This document shows, one piece after another, positions 37,009 through 45,249 of a DNA stretch of 59,418 nucleotides (position 1 is its first letter; every line of letters starts with the position of its first letter). Below the pieces are notes generated by a model, which worked only from the letters and a program-made list of their open reading frames with translations, was not told the origin of the DNA and did no database searches. A program made the position numbers and the translations under genes. This DNA is from Desulfobulbaceae bacterium. Its GTDB lineage: Bacteria > Desulfobacterota > Desulfobulbia > Desulfobulbales > Desulfocapsaceae. The DNA is taken from the NCBI GenBank assembly GCA_026988015.1, contig JALSMA010000022.1, positions 1 through 59,418 of the forward strand, read 5' to 3'.

Positions 37009-37669
37009 TACTGGGAAGACCTTGAAAAAACGTCTTGAAGAGATTGAACTTCTCATTCAGTTTGCAGTACCGGAGCAGGAGATTGGGAAGGCTCGAGAGT
37101 TTATTGAACGCTTCAAGGAAGATGAGTTTGCGCTGAATGTTATCAAGGATTACTACATGACCCTCCCGGATGCACGTGAAGAGACCCTTTTGAAAATAAG
37201 GGTGGTGGAGGAAAAAGAGCAGGTTTTTTTATTGCTTCTCAGCACAGCCATTCATCATTATTTCTATCTAACAAATGATGAAGGTGGCATTTTTCTCGGT
37301 GAGTGGCAAGAGGGGATATGTGATAAACAGGTGCTGAAGTTTTTTGATTATTCAAGTCCTGAATCCTTTGGGAAAATAAAAAAAAATATTGAAAACTGCC
37401 GTGAGTATTTACCACTGGAGCGAATGGATGAGGATGTCTGTCCATCATGCGGCGTAAAAAGCAGTATGCTCCATACCCTCGGTTGTCCGGTTGAGGTTTG
37501 TCCTTGGTGCGGGGGACAGTTGAATCGCTGTAACTGTCGTTTTGAGCAATTGGAGGTGGAAGAGCTGAATGATGAAACAAGACTTGAGGAATTGGAAGAA
37601 AAGCTGCAGAAGAAGGGGCGTATTCCCTATGCAAGAGAACAGCGTCCCACCTTCATGACAGAAGAGTAG
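37001..37669 (+). CDS. Zinc-ribbon protein of unknown function
   Basis: A 222-residue protein with a helical, acidic N-terminal half (about 1-60) and a C-terminal Cys-rich module: CPSCG near residue 143, then CPVEVCPWCGG and CNC, a paired zinc-ribbon pattern. It starts inside the thiE-like gene (8-base overlap) with a strong AAGGAGGG ribosome site, so translation is coupled. Family not recognised; the association with thiamine synthesis is positional only. Confidence 0.75.
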   Translation: MLDTGKTLKKRLEEIELLIQFAVPEQEIGKAREFIERFKEDEFALNVIKDYYMTLPDAREETLLKIRVVEEKEQVFLLLLSTAIHHYFYLTNDEGGIFLGEWQEGICDKQVLKFFDYSSPESFGKIKKNIENCREYLPLERMDEDVCPSCGVKSSMLHTLGCPVEVCPWCGGQLNRCNCRFEQLEVEELNDETRLEELEEKLQKKGRIPYAREQRPTFMTEE

Positions 37670-37689
37670 GACGCTGCGGCTTGTTTTAA

Positions 37690-38619
37690 TTATTTACTGT
37701 CTACATTCTGCAGATAATGGAATAATTCAGAATCCGCTGATAAAATCAGGGAGGTGTTTTTCCCAATAACAGTGGAGTAGCTTTGCAGTGTCTTGTAAAA
37801 AGAGAAAAACTCAGGATCCTGATTGTAAATATCTCCGTATATCTTGGTGGCCTCGGCATCGGCCTTACCTTTAATTCCAGAAGATTCCCTGTTGGCTTCA
37901 GAGAGAATAACCTTCAATTCCCGCTCTACTTTTCCCAGAATCTCAGCCTTCCTACCCTCACCTGTCGAACGTTTTTCGGCAGCGATTCGTTTTCGTTCGG
38001 AGATCATTCGGTCATACACCTTGAGTCGAACGGATTCGATGTAATTCACACGTTTAAACATAACATCGAGAAGCTCTATGCCATACTGAGGGGTTACTTT
38101 CGCAGCAGCCTCAAGAATATGGTTACTGATGCCGTCTCGCCCAAACTTTGGTGGCTCATCATTATTTCTGGGGTTGGTCATCGTCGCCAGTGACCAGTCG
38201 GAACTGCGTATGATCTCGATCAGGTCGTTTTTGTTCACCATATCCCGCACTGTACCATCAATAATATCATCGAGGAGTGACTGAGCCCGTGATTCGGTCT
38301 TTACCGCCTGCATATATTGGAGAGCATCAGTGATGCGCCAACGGGCAGAGACATCAAGGTAGACATATGTCTTATCGTTTGTCGGGATTTGATTGGGGTC
38401 TCCGTCCCAGATCTGCACTCGTTTGTCAAAATAGTTAACATCTTGAACAAAGGGAAGCTTGAGATGAAATCCTGCCTCTGTTTTGGGTTGGCCAACTGGG
38501 GCACCAAACTGGGTGACCATGGCCTGTTGCCCTTCCTTGAGAATGAAAAATCCATCATAGACCACGGTAATGCCAAGCAGTACCAGGCCAATAAGAAAAA
38601 ATTGTACAATTTGTTTCAT
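37690..38619 (-). CDS. hflC: HflC, modulator of FtsH protease
   Basis: A 309-residue SPFH/band-7 protein with one N-terminal membrane helix (about residues 4-22). The body is periplasmic, in the HflKC cage around FtsH. The SPFH core starts at FFILKEGQQAMVTQFG, and the C-terminal helix carries EANRESSGIKGKADAEATKIY. It starts 13 bases after hflK, forming the usual hflK-hflC pair. Confidence 0.93.
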   Translation of the reverse strand: MKQIVQFFLIGLVLLGITVVYDGFFILKEGQQAMVTQFGAPVGQPKTEAGFHLKLPFVQDVNYFDKRVQIWDGDPNQIPTNDKTYVYLDVSARWRITDALQYMQAVKTESRAQSLLDDIIDGTVRDMVNKNDLIEIIRSSDWSLATMTNPRNNDEPPKFGRDGISNHILEAAAKVTPQYGIELLDVMFKRVNYIESVRLKVYDRMISERKRIAAEKRSTGEGRKAEILGKVERELKVILSEANRESSGIKGKADAEATKIYGDIYNQDPEFFSFYKTLQSYSTVIGKNTSLILSADSELFHYLQNVDSK

Positions 38620-38632
38620 GATAGGTTCCTCA

Positions 38633-39745
38633 CTATTTAGCAGCAGGGGCGAAAGTGTTGCTTCCCCGGCTGAGGTTTAAAAGAGGCAGAGGGGTTTGCT
38701 GATCCTTGTCCATAATATAGACAGATTCCACTGTAGGAATAACTTTCTGCATAGTTTCGAGGTACATCCGTTTTCTGGTGACATAAGGGGCGTTGTTGTA
38801 CTCTGTCAGGATGGAAAGAAAACGTTGTGACTCTCCTCGTGCATCATTTACACGACCCACAGCGTAACCGTGCGCCTCTTCAATGATCTGTTTTGCTTTA
38901 CCACGAGCCCTGGGGATCGTCTGGTTGTAAATTTCTTCAGCTTCATTGACCAAGCGTTTCATATCCTGGTCTGCCTCATTCACCTCATTGAATGCGGGTT
39001 TAACCTGATCGGGTGGATTAATATCCTGGAACTGTACGGTACCAACTGCGATACCAGCCTGCAGATTTTTCAACTCTTTCTGAAGTTCCTGTTTGACATC
39101 TGCGGCAAGCAGATCACGATTGGAAAGAACGTAATCAAAATCCATGTTACCAACGATACGCCTGGTGACACTTTCCGAGAGATCGCGAACCGCTTGGCGT
39201 ACATTTTTGATCTGGAAGAGATATTCCCTTGGGTCGCTGACCCTGTACTGAACAATCCAGGCCACATTGATAACATTCTTGTCGGCTGTGAGCATCAGTG
39301 ATTCCATATCATATCCGCGTCGTTCAAAGCTGCTCTTTTGTCCGGGAAAACGGCTGCGGAATCCAAACTCTTCTTTGCGGATCTCTTCAACATCAACCTT
39401 GTAGAGAGTATCTATGTAGGGGAGCTTGAAGTGGAGTCCTGACTCTGAGGTACGGTTATACTGGCCTAGGCGCAACACAACTCCCACTTCAGCAGGATTG
39501 ATTTTGTAAAAAGAGGAATATATGCCCTGCAGCACTAAGATGACCACAACGATGGCGACAATCTTGCCAATCGCAGCATAGGGATTGGAGGGACCGGAGT
39601 CGCCCGGGCTTTCTTTGCTGCGATCTTGTTTGGGAGAACCAGAAAAGTAATCCTGAAGCTTTTTGATGAGTTGGGCCACCATTTCTTCAGGTGTCTGGGG
39701 CTTTTTCTTTTTTCCCCATGGCGGCTGTTGATCCTGATTGGGCAT
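38633..39745 (-). CDS. hflK: HflK, modulator of FtsH protease
   Basis: A 370-residue SPFH/band-7 protein. A cytoplasmic Pro/Gln/Lys-rich tail (NQDQQPPWGKKKKPQTPEE) precedes one membrane helix (about 63-80, IVAIVVVILVLQGIYSSF) and the SPFH domain beginning FYKINPAEVGVVLRLG. Partner of HflC in regulating FtsH proteolysis. AGGAGA precedes the ATG. Confidence 0.94.
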   Translation of the reverse strand: MPNQDQQPPWGKKKKPQTPEEMVAQLIKKLQDYFSGSPKQDRSKESPGDSGPSNPYAAIGKIVAIVVVILVLQGIYSSFYKINPAEVGVVLRLGQYNRTSESGLHFKLPYIDTLYKVDVEEIRKEEFGFRSRFPGQKSSFERRGYDMESLMLTADKNVINVAWIVQYRVSDPREYLFQIKNVRQAVRDLSESVTRRIVGNMDFDYVLSNRDLLAADVKQELQKELKNLQAGIAVGTVQFQDINPPDQVKPAFNEVNEADQDMKRLVNEAEEIYNQTIPRARGKAKQIIEEAHGYAVGRVNDARGESQRFLSILTEYNNAPYVTRKRMYLETMQKVIPTVESVYIMDKDQQTPLPLLNLSRGSNTFAPAAK

Positions 39746-39894
39746 GAACGATATCTCCTGGTATGTTGTTAGGATTTAGGGTCATTAAACAAATAATCTT
39801 CATTAAGGTAATGATTCTTCAGGGGAGTGCAATGTTTTATTTTACTTAAGCATCAAAAAAAATAATTACGAAGATGTCAGTTACGGATTCGGGG

Positions 39895-40833
39895 TTATGG
39901 TAGTGCCAGTTGCCATGCAACAATTATGGCAGTAATTGAAATGCTGAACAAGATTGCCTGGACAGCTAGTGAATCCCGTAATTGTAGCGCGATGGGTCTG
40001 TTCAGCAGCCAGCCGCTACCCAGACCACAGCCAAGACCGAAAAAGTGTGCTCCAAGGTCTGTTCGTTCACCGGAGCTGCCAATCATTGCGAGCAGAGCAG
40101 CCCCTGCCATAAAGGGAAGAATTCTAAGGTATCTTTTGTCACTTCGCAACTTGCCACTGATCATGGAGAGCATGCCGATAACCGCAAAAACTGCGGTGGA
40201 GAACCCCACAAAAAGGTGATCACTGCCGTGGAGTGCAACGTTGATGTAATTGGCAAGGGTGGCGGTTAGGAGCATGGAGAACAGCCCCATACCATTTCCG
40301 GTGAGTTTGCAGAAAAAGTGGAAAAGAAATCCCCCGAAAAGACAGTTTCCAAGAAGATGGACCGTATCAGCGTGCAGGGTGAGGGCGGTGACGAGGCGAT
40401 AGTATTCCTGGTTCTTAAGGATAGCTTCCGCATCTCCTGCCCCATGAGAAAACCAGAAGGAGTGTTCTGCCCAGGGGCCGGTAATCGTATAGAACAGAAC
40501 CAGGCTGCCCACCAGTAGCAGGGTTGGTGGCTGCAGCAGCGGTGTAAAGTTGTGTTCAGGTGCCCCCGGTCTAGGAGGCCAGTTTTCGTTTTCTTTAAGA
40601 TAGGCCCTGAGCTGACGGTTTGCCTCGAGAGCATCATCTGCTACGACGAAAAGAAGAATGTTGTCCTGCTTCTTGTGAAGGGTGTGACTGATTCCAACAG
40701 CAGAGAGGACTAGAGAACAGGAGAGTGCTTCCTGTTTATCATCTGTTGAAAAAACGGCGGTCTGGCGGTCGGGATTTTTTGAATCTCCCGAACCATGCGC
40801 ATTGTTCTTGTTGGTTGACTGGTAATCTGACAT
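39895..40833 (-). CDS. Rhomboid intramembrane serine protease with N-terminal soluble domain
   Basis: A 312-residue protein. Residues 24-85 form a soluble alpha/beta domain (QTAVFSTDDKQEALSCSLVL... DNILLFVVADDALEANRQL, given in part). The rest is a six- or seven-helix rhomboid domain. The Ser/His dyad is intact (S212 in VGFSTAVFAV and H263 in LGAHFFGLG), as are the TM2 residues H154, H159 and N163. It cleaves membrane substrates; no substrate can be named. It stands alone, with the IS4 element beyond its 5' end. Confidence 0.88.
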   Translation of the reverse strand: MSDYQSTNKNNAHGSGDSKNPDRQTAVFSTDDKQEALSCSLVLSAVGISHTLHKKQDNILLFVVADDALEANRQLRAYLKENENWPPRPGAPEHNFTPLLQPPTLLLVGSLVLFYTITGPWAEHSFWFSHGAGDAEAILKNQEYYRLVTALTLHADTVHLLGNCLFGGFLFHFFCKLTGNGMGLFSMLLTATLANYINVALHGSDHLFVGFSTAVFAVIGMLSMISGKLRSDKRYLRILPFMAGAALLAMIGSSGERTDLGAHFFGLGCGLGSGWLLNRPIALQLRDSLAVQAILFSISITAIIVAWQLALP

Positions 40834-41132
40834 GTTTGAAAGAGGTAGTCATTAACTGGTGGTTTGGCAATTAATTCGGGAAGGTGCTCAGGCTGCTGCA
40901 TACGATTGCGGTCGTTACCTTACTGAAAACAAAGCAGTTATCTTCTGAGAATGTTTCCTCTCTTGTCCAGACCTTCCTGTTTATGTTAGGTTTTTTTGAT
41001 GGGGGTGCTGGGCTACTGTGTAAACTGACCTTGATATTATGGTTCGGCACTGATATACCTATGGGTGCTACCTGTTTAATATCCGTTTTGAGCTAGGCAG
41101 GTTAACCTTGTGTTGTAGAGTTCCTTCTTCCG
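40834..41132. other. Intergenic region left of the IS4 element
   Basis: About 300 bp between the rhomboid start and the left target duplication. It is likely to contain the rhomboid promoter and the original upstream region of the kinase cluster, now separated from it by the insertion. No gene or consensus promoter is recognised. Confidence 0.4.
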
Positions 41133-41141
41133 ATAGGGAAT
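41133..41141. repeat. Target-site duplication, left
   Basis: ATAGGGAAT, identical to 42465-42473 on the other side of the insertion element. Confidence 0.9.
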
Positions 41142-42464
41142 CACTGCTGTCCCAACGTTTATTAAGATGGACAGCGTAACATGTTAATTTAGTGAAATAT
41201 TAATGGCAAAATGTCTGTTCTCGACTTGAAATTAGATTATCCTCAAAATTTACCAAATTTTGGGCAAGGAAATCTAACTTATGTACACCGGCAGACTCAT
41301 TTTTTCTCAGGTAATGGATTATTTACCCAAACACATCTTCAAACAATGTGTAAACCGTTACCATGGGAATCGAAAAATCAAAAACTTTACTTGTCTCGAC
41401 CAGTTCTTATGCATGGCATTTGCTCAACTTACATACAGAGAAAGTCTACGAGACATCGAAGTCTGTCTAAGGGCACAGCACAACAAGCTTTACCATATGG
41501 GCATTCGCGGTGGGATAGCCCGCAACACTCTTGCGAATGCCAACAAAACTCGAGACTGGCGGATATATGCCGACCTTGCTCAATCATTGATTACAACCGC
41601 CCGCGATTTATATATCAACGAAGATCTTGGCTTCGATCTCGACAACACAGTCTACGCCCTCGACGCGTCAACCATCGATTTATGTTTATCAGTGTTCCCG
41701 TGGGCCTCCTTTCGAAAAACAAAAGCAGCCGTCAAATTGCATACTCTGCTGGAGCTACGAGGCAATATACCAACTTTTATTCACATAACCGATGGCAAAG
41801 TCCACGACGTCAACGTTCTCGATATCCTTATTCCAGAACCAGGGGCGTTTTACATAATGGATCGCGGATATGTAGATTTCAAACGCCTTTACACAATGAA
41901 CAATACTGGAGCATTCTTCCTGATTCGTGCAAAATCCAACACCCTGTACAGACGGCGATACTCACACAAAGCGGACACTTCGACCGGTGTGATATGCGAT
42001 CAGACAATAGTGCTTACAGGGTTGAAAACTTCTGTGGATTACCCCCAAGTATTACGACGAGTAAAATACCACGATACAGTTACCGGAAAAACTTTCAATT
42101 TTTTGACCAACAATTTTACAATCCCAGCTCAAACGGTAGCAGATCTATACAAACAGCGTTGGCAGGTAGAATTGTTTTTCAAATGGATAAAACAGCATCT
42201 TCGAATCAAAGCATTTTACGGAACATCGGAGAATGCGGTCAAATCACAAATTTGGATTGCTGTGTCCGTTTACGTACTCATAGCGATCATAAAAAAACGA
42301 CTTGGAATTAAAGAAAATCTCTACACAATTCTACAGGTCTTAAGCATTACAGTATTTGAAAAAACTCCATTAGTTCAGGCCGTTACTGGGTCGGCTTACA
42401 AAAGCAACAAGACACCCAGTTCTATCCAGTTGAAATTGTTTGATTACACGTTGGGACACTAGTG
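41142..42464 (+). mobile_element. Complete IS4-family insertion sequence
   Basis: A 1323-bp element with terminal inverted repeats of 17 bp (left CACTGCTGTCCCAACGT, right reversed CACTAGTGTCCCAACGT, two mismatches). It carries one full transposase and is flanked by a perfect 9-bp direct repeat. The intact repeats and open frame suggest recent insertion and likely functional transposition. Only one copy is in this window. Confidence 0.93.
41281..42462 (+). CDS. IS4-family transposase (DDE type, DUF4372 N-terminus)
   Basis: A 393-residue transposase. The N-terminal DUF4372-like domain (about 1-75) is followed by the DDE core: first Asp in YALDASTIDL (near 129), second in FYIMDRGYVDF (near 194), and the Glu in YKQRWQVELFFKWIK near 290. 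The last shows the exact Y-(2)-R-(3)-E-(6)-K signature of IS4. The stop codon lies inside the right inverted repeat. AAGGA precedes the ATG. The frame is intact, so it should be active. Confidence 0.95.
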   Translation: MYTGRLIFSQVMDYLPKHIFKQCVNRYHGNRKIKNFTCLDQFLCMAFAQLTYRESLRDIEVCLRAQHNKLYHMGIRGGIARNTLANANKTRDWRIYADLAQSLITTARDLYINEDLGFDLDNTVYALDASTIDLCLSVFPWASFRKTKAAVKLHTLLELRGNIPTFIHITDGKVHDVNVLDILIPEPGAFYIMDRGYVDFKRLYTMNNTGAFFLIRAKSNTLYRRRYSHKADTSTGVICDQTIVLTGLKTSVDYPQVLRRVKYHDTVTGKTFNFLTNNFTIPAQTVADLYKQRWQVELFFKWIKQHLRIKAFYGTSENAVKSQIWIAVSVYVLIAIIKKRLGIKENLYTILQVLSITVFEKTPLVQAVTGSAYKSNKTPSSIQLKLFDYTLGH

Positions 42465-42473
42465 ATAGGGAAT
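42465..42473. repeat. Target-site duplication, right
   Basis: ATAGGGAAT, identical to 41133-41141. Only 45 bases remain between it and the start codon of the hybrid kinase gene. Confidence 0.9.
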
Positions 42474-42518
42474 ATAATCTGAAACAAGCAGCGTGAGCAG
42501 TATTATTTTACACTGAAT

Positions 42519-45197
42519 ATGATACTCAACGAAAGTAAATTTATCCGGAGGAAAATTTTAGTTCCGGTTGTGCTTATCTTTATTCTGTTGCTGGTTATTG
42601 CCGTTCTGAGCCTTTCGTGGTTGCAGCGAAAACATATCAATACCTCCATAGCACGACAGGATGATACTATTCAGAAGTTGTTTTTATCCTATATGGCCCA
42701 TGATGCACAACTCATGGGGAACCTTCTGCAGCTCTATGGCAATAATGCTGGAATCGTTCAGGCTTTTTCTCAGCGGGACCGGAAGAAGCTTGCTGATGCC
42801 TATGATCGTTTCTACTTCAGATCGCGTTCCGAAGCCCAGATCACCCATTTTGCCTTTCTTGAACCTGATGGCAAAGTTTTTTTTCGTTCCCATAAGCCCG
42901 ATAAATACGGGGATTATCTGTATCATTTTTCTGTAAAACCTGAAGATGCTCGTCCTGGTAAAACTGTTGCCAAAACCGTTGTCAGTATTGAGGGAAAACT
43001 GGTTTTGCGTGTTCTCTATCCTCTTTTTCGAAAAGGGGAGTTGCAGGGCTACCTCGCCCATGCCAAAAGGATAGACAGAATTACGGCTGAAATGAAAGAG
43101 GTGCTTGATACGGATCTTGTTTTTCTGGCAGGGATGGACGTTGTCAAGAATGAGCAGATCCAGAAACGCCTGGCACGTGCTAATGCAGAAGACGGGCAGT
43201 ACCGGTTCAAAGGCTACCAGTTCCTGGCCTCTACCCTGGAATCCCTGCCCCGGCAGTTTACAGCGATTCTGGATAAGTCGTTGCAGAAATATGGAAACGA
43301 TACCTTTACCTTCAGTTTTGCCGATCAGGTATATGTGGCCAAGAAGACGCCTTTAGTCAATCCTGACAACAGCCATATTGCAGATGTCATTCTTCTCAAT
43401 AATATCAGTGAAGAGACGGCAAGCCTGCGGATGCTTTCAGGGCTGCTGGCAGGCTTGTCGCTGGTAACGGGGATTCTGCTTTTTTTCTTTTTTTATCGCT
43501 ACACCGGAGGTATCCAGGAACGTCTTATCACTGTTCACAATGAGCTGCAGGGAGAAATAGAGGAGCGGAAAAAAGCTGAGGAAGCCTTGCAGGATATTAA
43601 CAATACCCTGGCGGAACGAGTTGAAGAGAGGACCCGGGCACTCAAGAAAAGCAATGCGGAACTGCAAGAATCCAGTGAACGATTTCAGGTGGTAATGGAT
43701 AGCCTTGACACTCTAGTGTATGTGGCTGATATGGAGACGTATGAAATTCTATTCGTCAACAAGTATGGGAGTGATATCTGGGGTGATGTGTCCGGTAAGA
43801 TTTGTTGGCAGACTCTGCAGGGAAAACAGGATGGTCCCTGTGATTTCTGCACCAATGACTATCTCCTGAGCAGTGATGGTAAGCCTGGACTGACCTATGT
43901 GTGGGAACATCAGAACCAAGTAACAGGAGACTGGTTTGAGTGCCGGGACCGGGCCATCAGCTGGAAGGATGGACGTATTGTCCGGATGGAGATTGCCACC
44001 AATATCAATCAGCGTAAGCGGGATGAATCTGAAAAGGCAGCGCTGCAGGAACAGCTATTGCAGGCCCAGAAAATGGAGTCCATAGGCCGCCTTGCCGGTG
44101 GAGTGGCTCATGATTTCAATAATATTCTCAGCGCAATCAACGGCTATGCCGAGATATGTTTGTTGAAAATGGAGGATGATAGTCCGTATCGGGAGGAATT
44201 GGAGATTATCCTTGGAGCTGGAGAACGGGCTGCCAGATTGACTCAGCAGCTCCTTGCCTTTAGCCGCAAACAGATTATCAGACAGGAATTAATAGATATT
44301 AACGCTGAAATTGATGATACCTATAAGATGATGGAACGACTCCTAGGTGAGGATGTAGAGATTGATATCTCCAGAGGGGAGGAGTTGTGGCTTGTGAAAG
44401 CTGATCGCTCTCAGCTGGAGCAGGTGGTTATCAATCTTGCTATCAATGCCCGTGATGCCATGCCTCAGGGGGGAAAACTCAGCATTGAGACAGGGAATGT
44501 TACTTTTGACGGAAATTACCTGAAAGAACACTATGATATTACCAGGGGTGATTATGTAATGCTTGCCATCTCTGATAATGGTCATGGTATGGAAGTGAAT
44601 GTCAAAGAGCATATCTTCGAACCTTTTTTTACAACAAAGGGCAAGGGGAAGGGTACCGGGCTAGGGCTGGCAATGGTGTATGGTATTGTCAAACAGAACC
44701 AGGGGCAAATACAGGTGTACAGTGAACCGGGACAGGGGACTGTTTTTAAAATTTATCTACCCAGGGCTATAGAAGTTCCCAAAAAAGATGTGGAAAAGGT
44801 TTCAGGTGAAAATGGCATCGATAACAAAGGGACGGAGACCATTTTGCTTGTAGAGGATGATACTGTGGTCCGGGAGATGAGCCTGACGATACTGGGAGCC
44901 CTCGGATATACCGTACTGGAAGCTGAAAATGGTGATGATGCACTGCAGGTCTGTTCTCACTTTCATGGTGTCATAGACCTGTTGCTTACGGATGTTGTCA
45001 TGCCGAAGATGAACGGTCCGGAACTGGCAGGAAAAATGCGGGAGCTGTCTCCTGGTATCAAGGTTCTTTTTATGTCAGGTTATACCGAAAATGCCATAGT
45101 TCATCATGGTGTTTTGGAAGAGGGCGTAGATTTTATTCATAAGCCGATAACTCCACAATTACTCTCTCGAGAGGTGAGAAGAATTTTAGACAGATAA
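42519..45197 (+). CDS. Hybrid sensor histidine kinase (Cache, PAS, HisKA, HATPase, REC)
   Basis: An 892-residue membrane kinase. TM1 is at about 13-33, and a large periplasmic double-Cache-like sensor spans 34-303. TM2 (about 305-326) is followed by a coiled coil (about 333-388) and PAS (about 390-500) with CDFC inside. HisKA has H531 in GGVAHDFNNILS, and the HATPase shows NARDAMP, ISDNGHGM and GTGLGLAMV. The C-terminal REC has phosphoacceptor D824 in LLLTDVVMP. It starts a six-gene signalling cluster on this strand. No ribosome site is obvious before the ATG, and the IS4 element lies 54 bases upstream, so the native promoter may be displaced. The signal sensed is unknown. Confidence 0.92.
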   Translation: MILNESKFIRRKILVPVVLIFILLLVIAVLSLSWLQRKHINTSIARQDDTIQKLFLSYMAHDAQLMGNLLQLYGNNAGIVQAFSQRDRKKLADAYDRFYFRSRSEAQITHFAFLEPDGKVFFRSHKPDKYGDYLYHFSVKPEDARPGKTVAKTVVSIEGKLVLRVLYPLFRKGELQGYLAHAKRIDRITAEMKEVLDTDLVFLAGMDVVKNEQIQKRLARANAEDGQYRFKGYQFLASTLESLPRQFTAILDKSLQKYGNDTFTFSFADQVYVAKKTPLVNPDNSHIADVILLNNISEETASLRMLSGLLAGLSLVTGILLFFFFYRYTGGIQERLITVHNELQGEIEERKKAEEALQDINNTLAERVEERTRALKKSNAELQESSERFQVVMDSLDTLVYVADMETYEILFVNKYGSDIWGDVSGKICWQTLQGKQDGPCDFCTNDYLLSSDGKPGLTYVWEHQNQVTGDWFECRDRAISWKDGRIVRMEIATNINQRKRDESEKAALQEQLLQAQKMESIGRLAGGVAHDFNNILSAINGYAEICLLKMEDDSPYREELEIILGAGERAARLTQQLLAFSRKQIIRQELIDINAEIDDTYKMMERLLGEDVEIDISRGEELWLVKADRSQLEQVVINLAINARDAMPQGGKLSIETGNVTFDGNYLKEHYDITRGDYVMLAISDNGHGMEVNVKEHIFEPFFTTKGKGKGTGLGLAMVYGIVKQNQGQIQVYSEPGQGTVFKIYLPRAIEVPKKDVEKVSGENGIDNKGTETILLVEDDTVVREMSLTILGALGYTVLEAENGDDALQVCSHFHGVIDLLLTDVVMPKMNGPELAGKMRELSPGIKVLFMSGYTENAIVHHGVLEEGVDFIHKPITPQLLSREVRRILDR

Positions 45198-45249
45198 ACT
45201 GGTGGCTAAGGGTGTTTTTGTTAAAATAATCTCAGGTGTGTTTCAGTAT

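Noticed and set aside
41211-42311. A 366-residue open frame on the + strand in another frame of the IS element
   Set aside because: It overlaps the transposase, whose DDE residues and IS4 Y-R-E-K signature are complete. The alternative frame has no recognisable domain.
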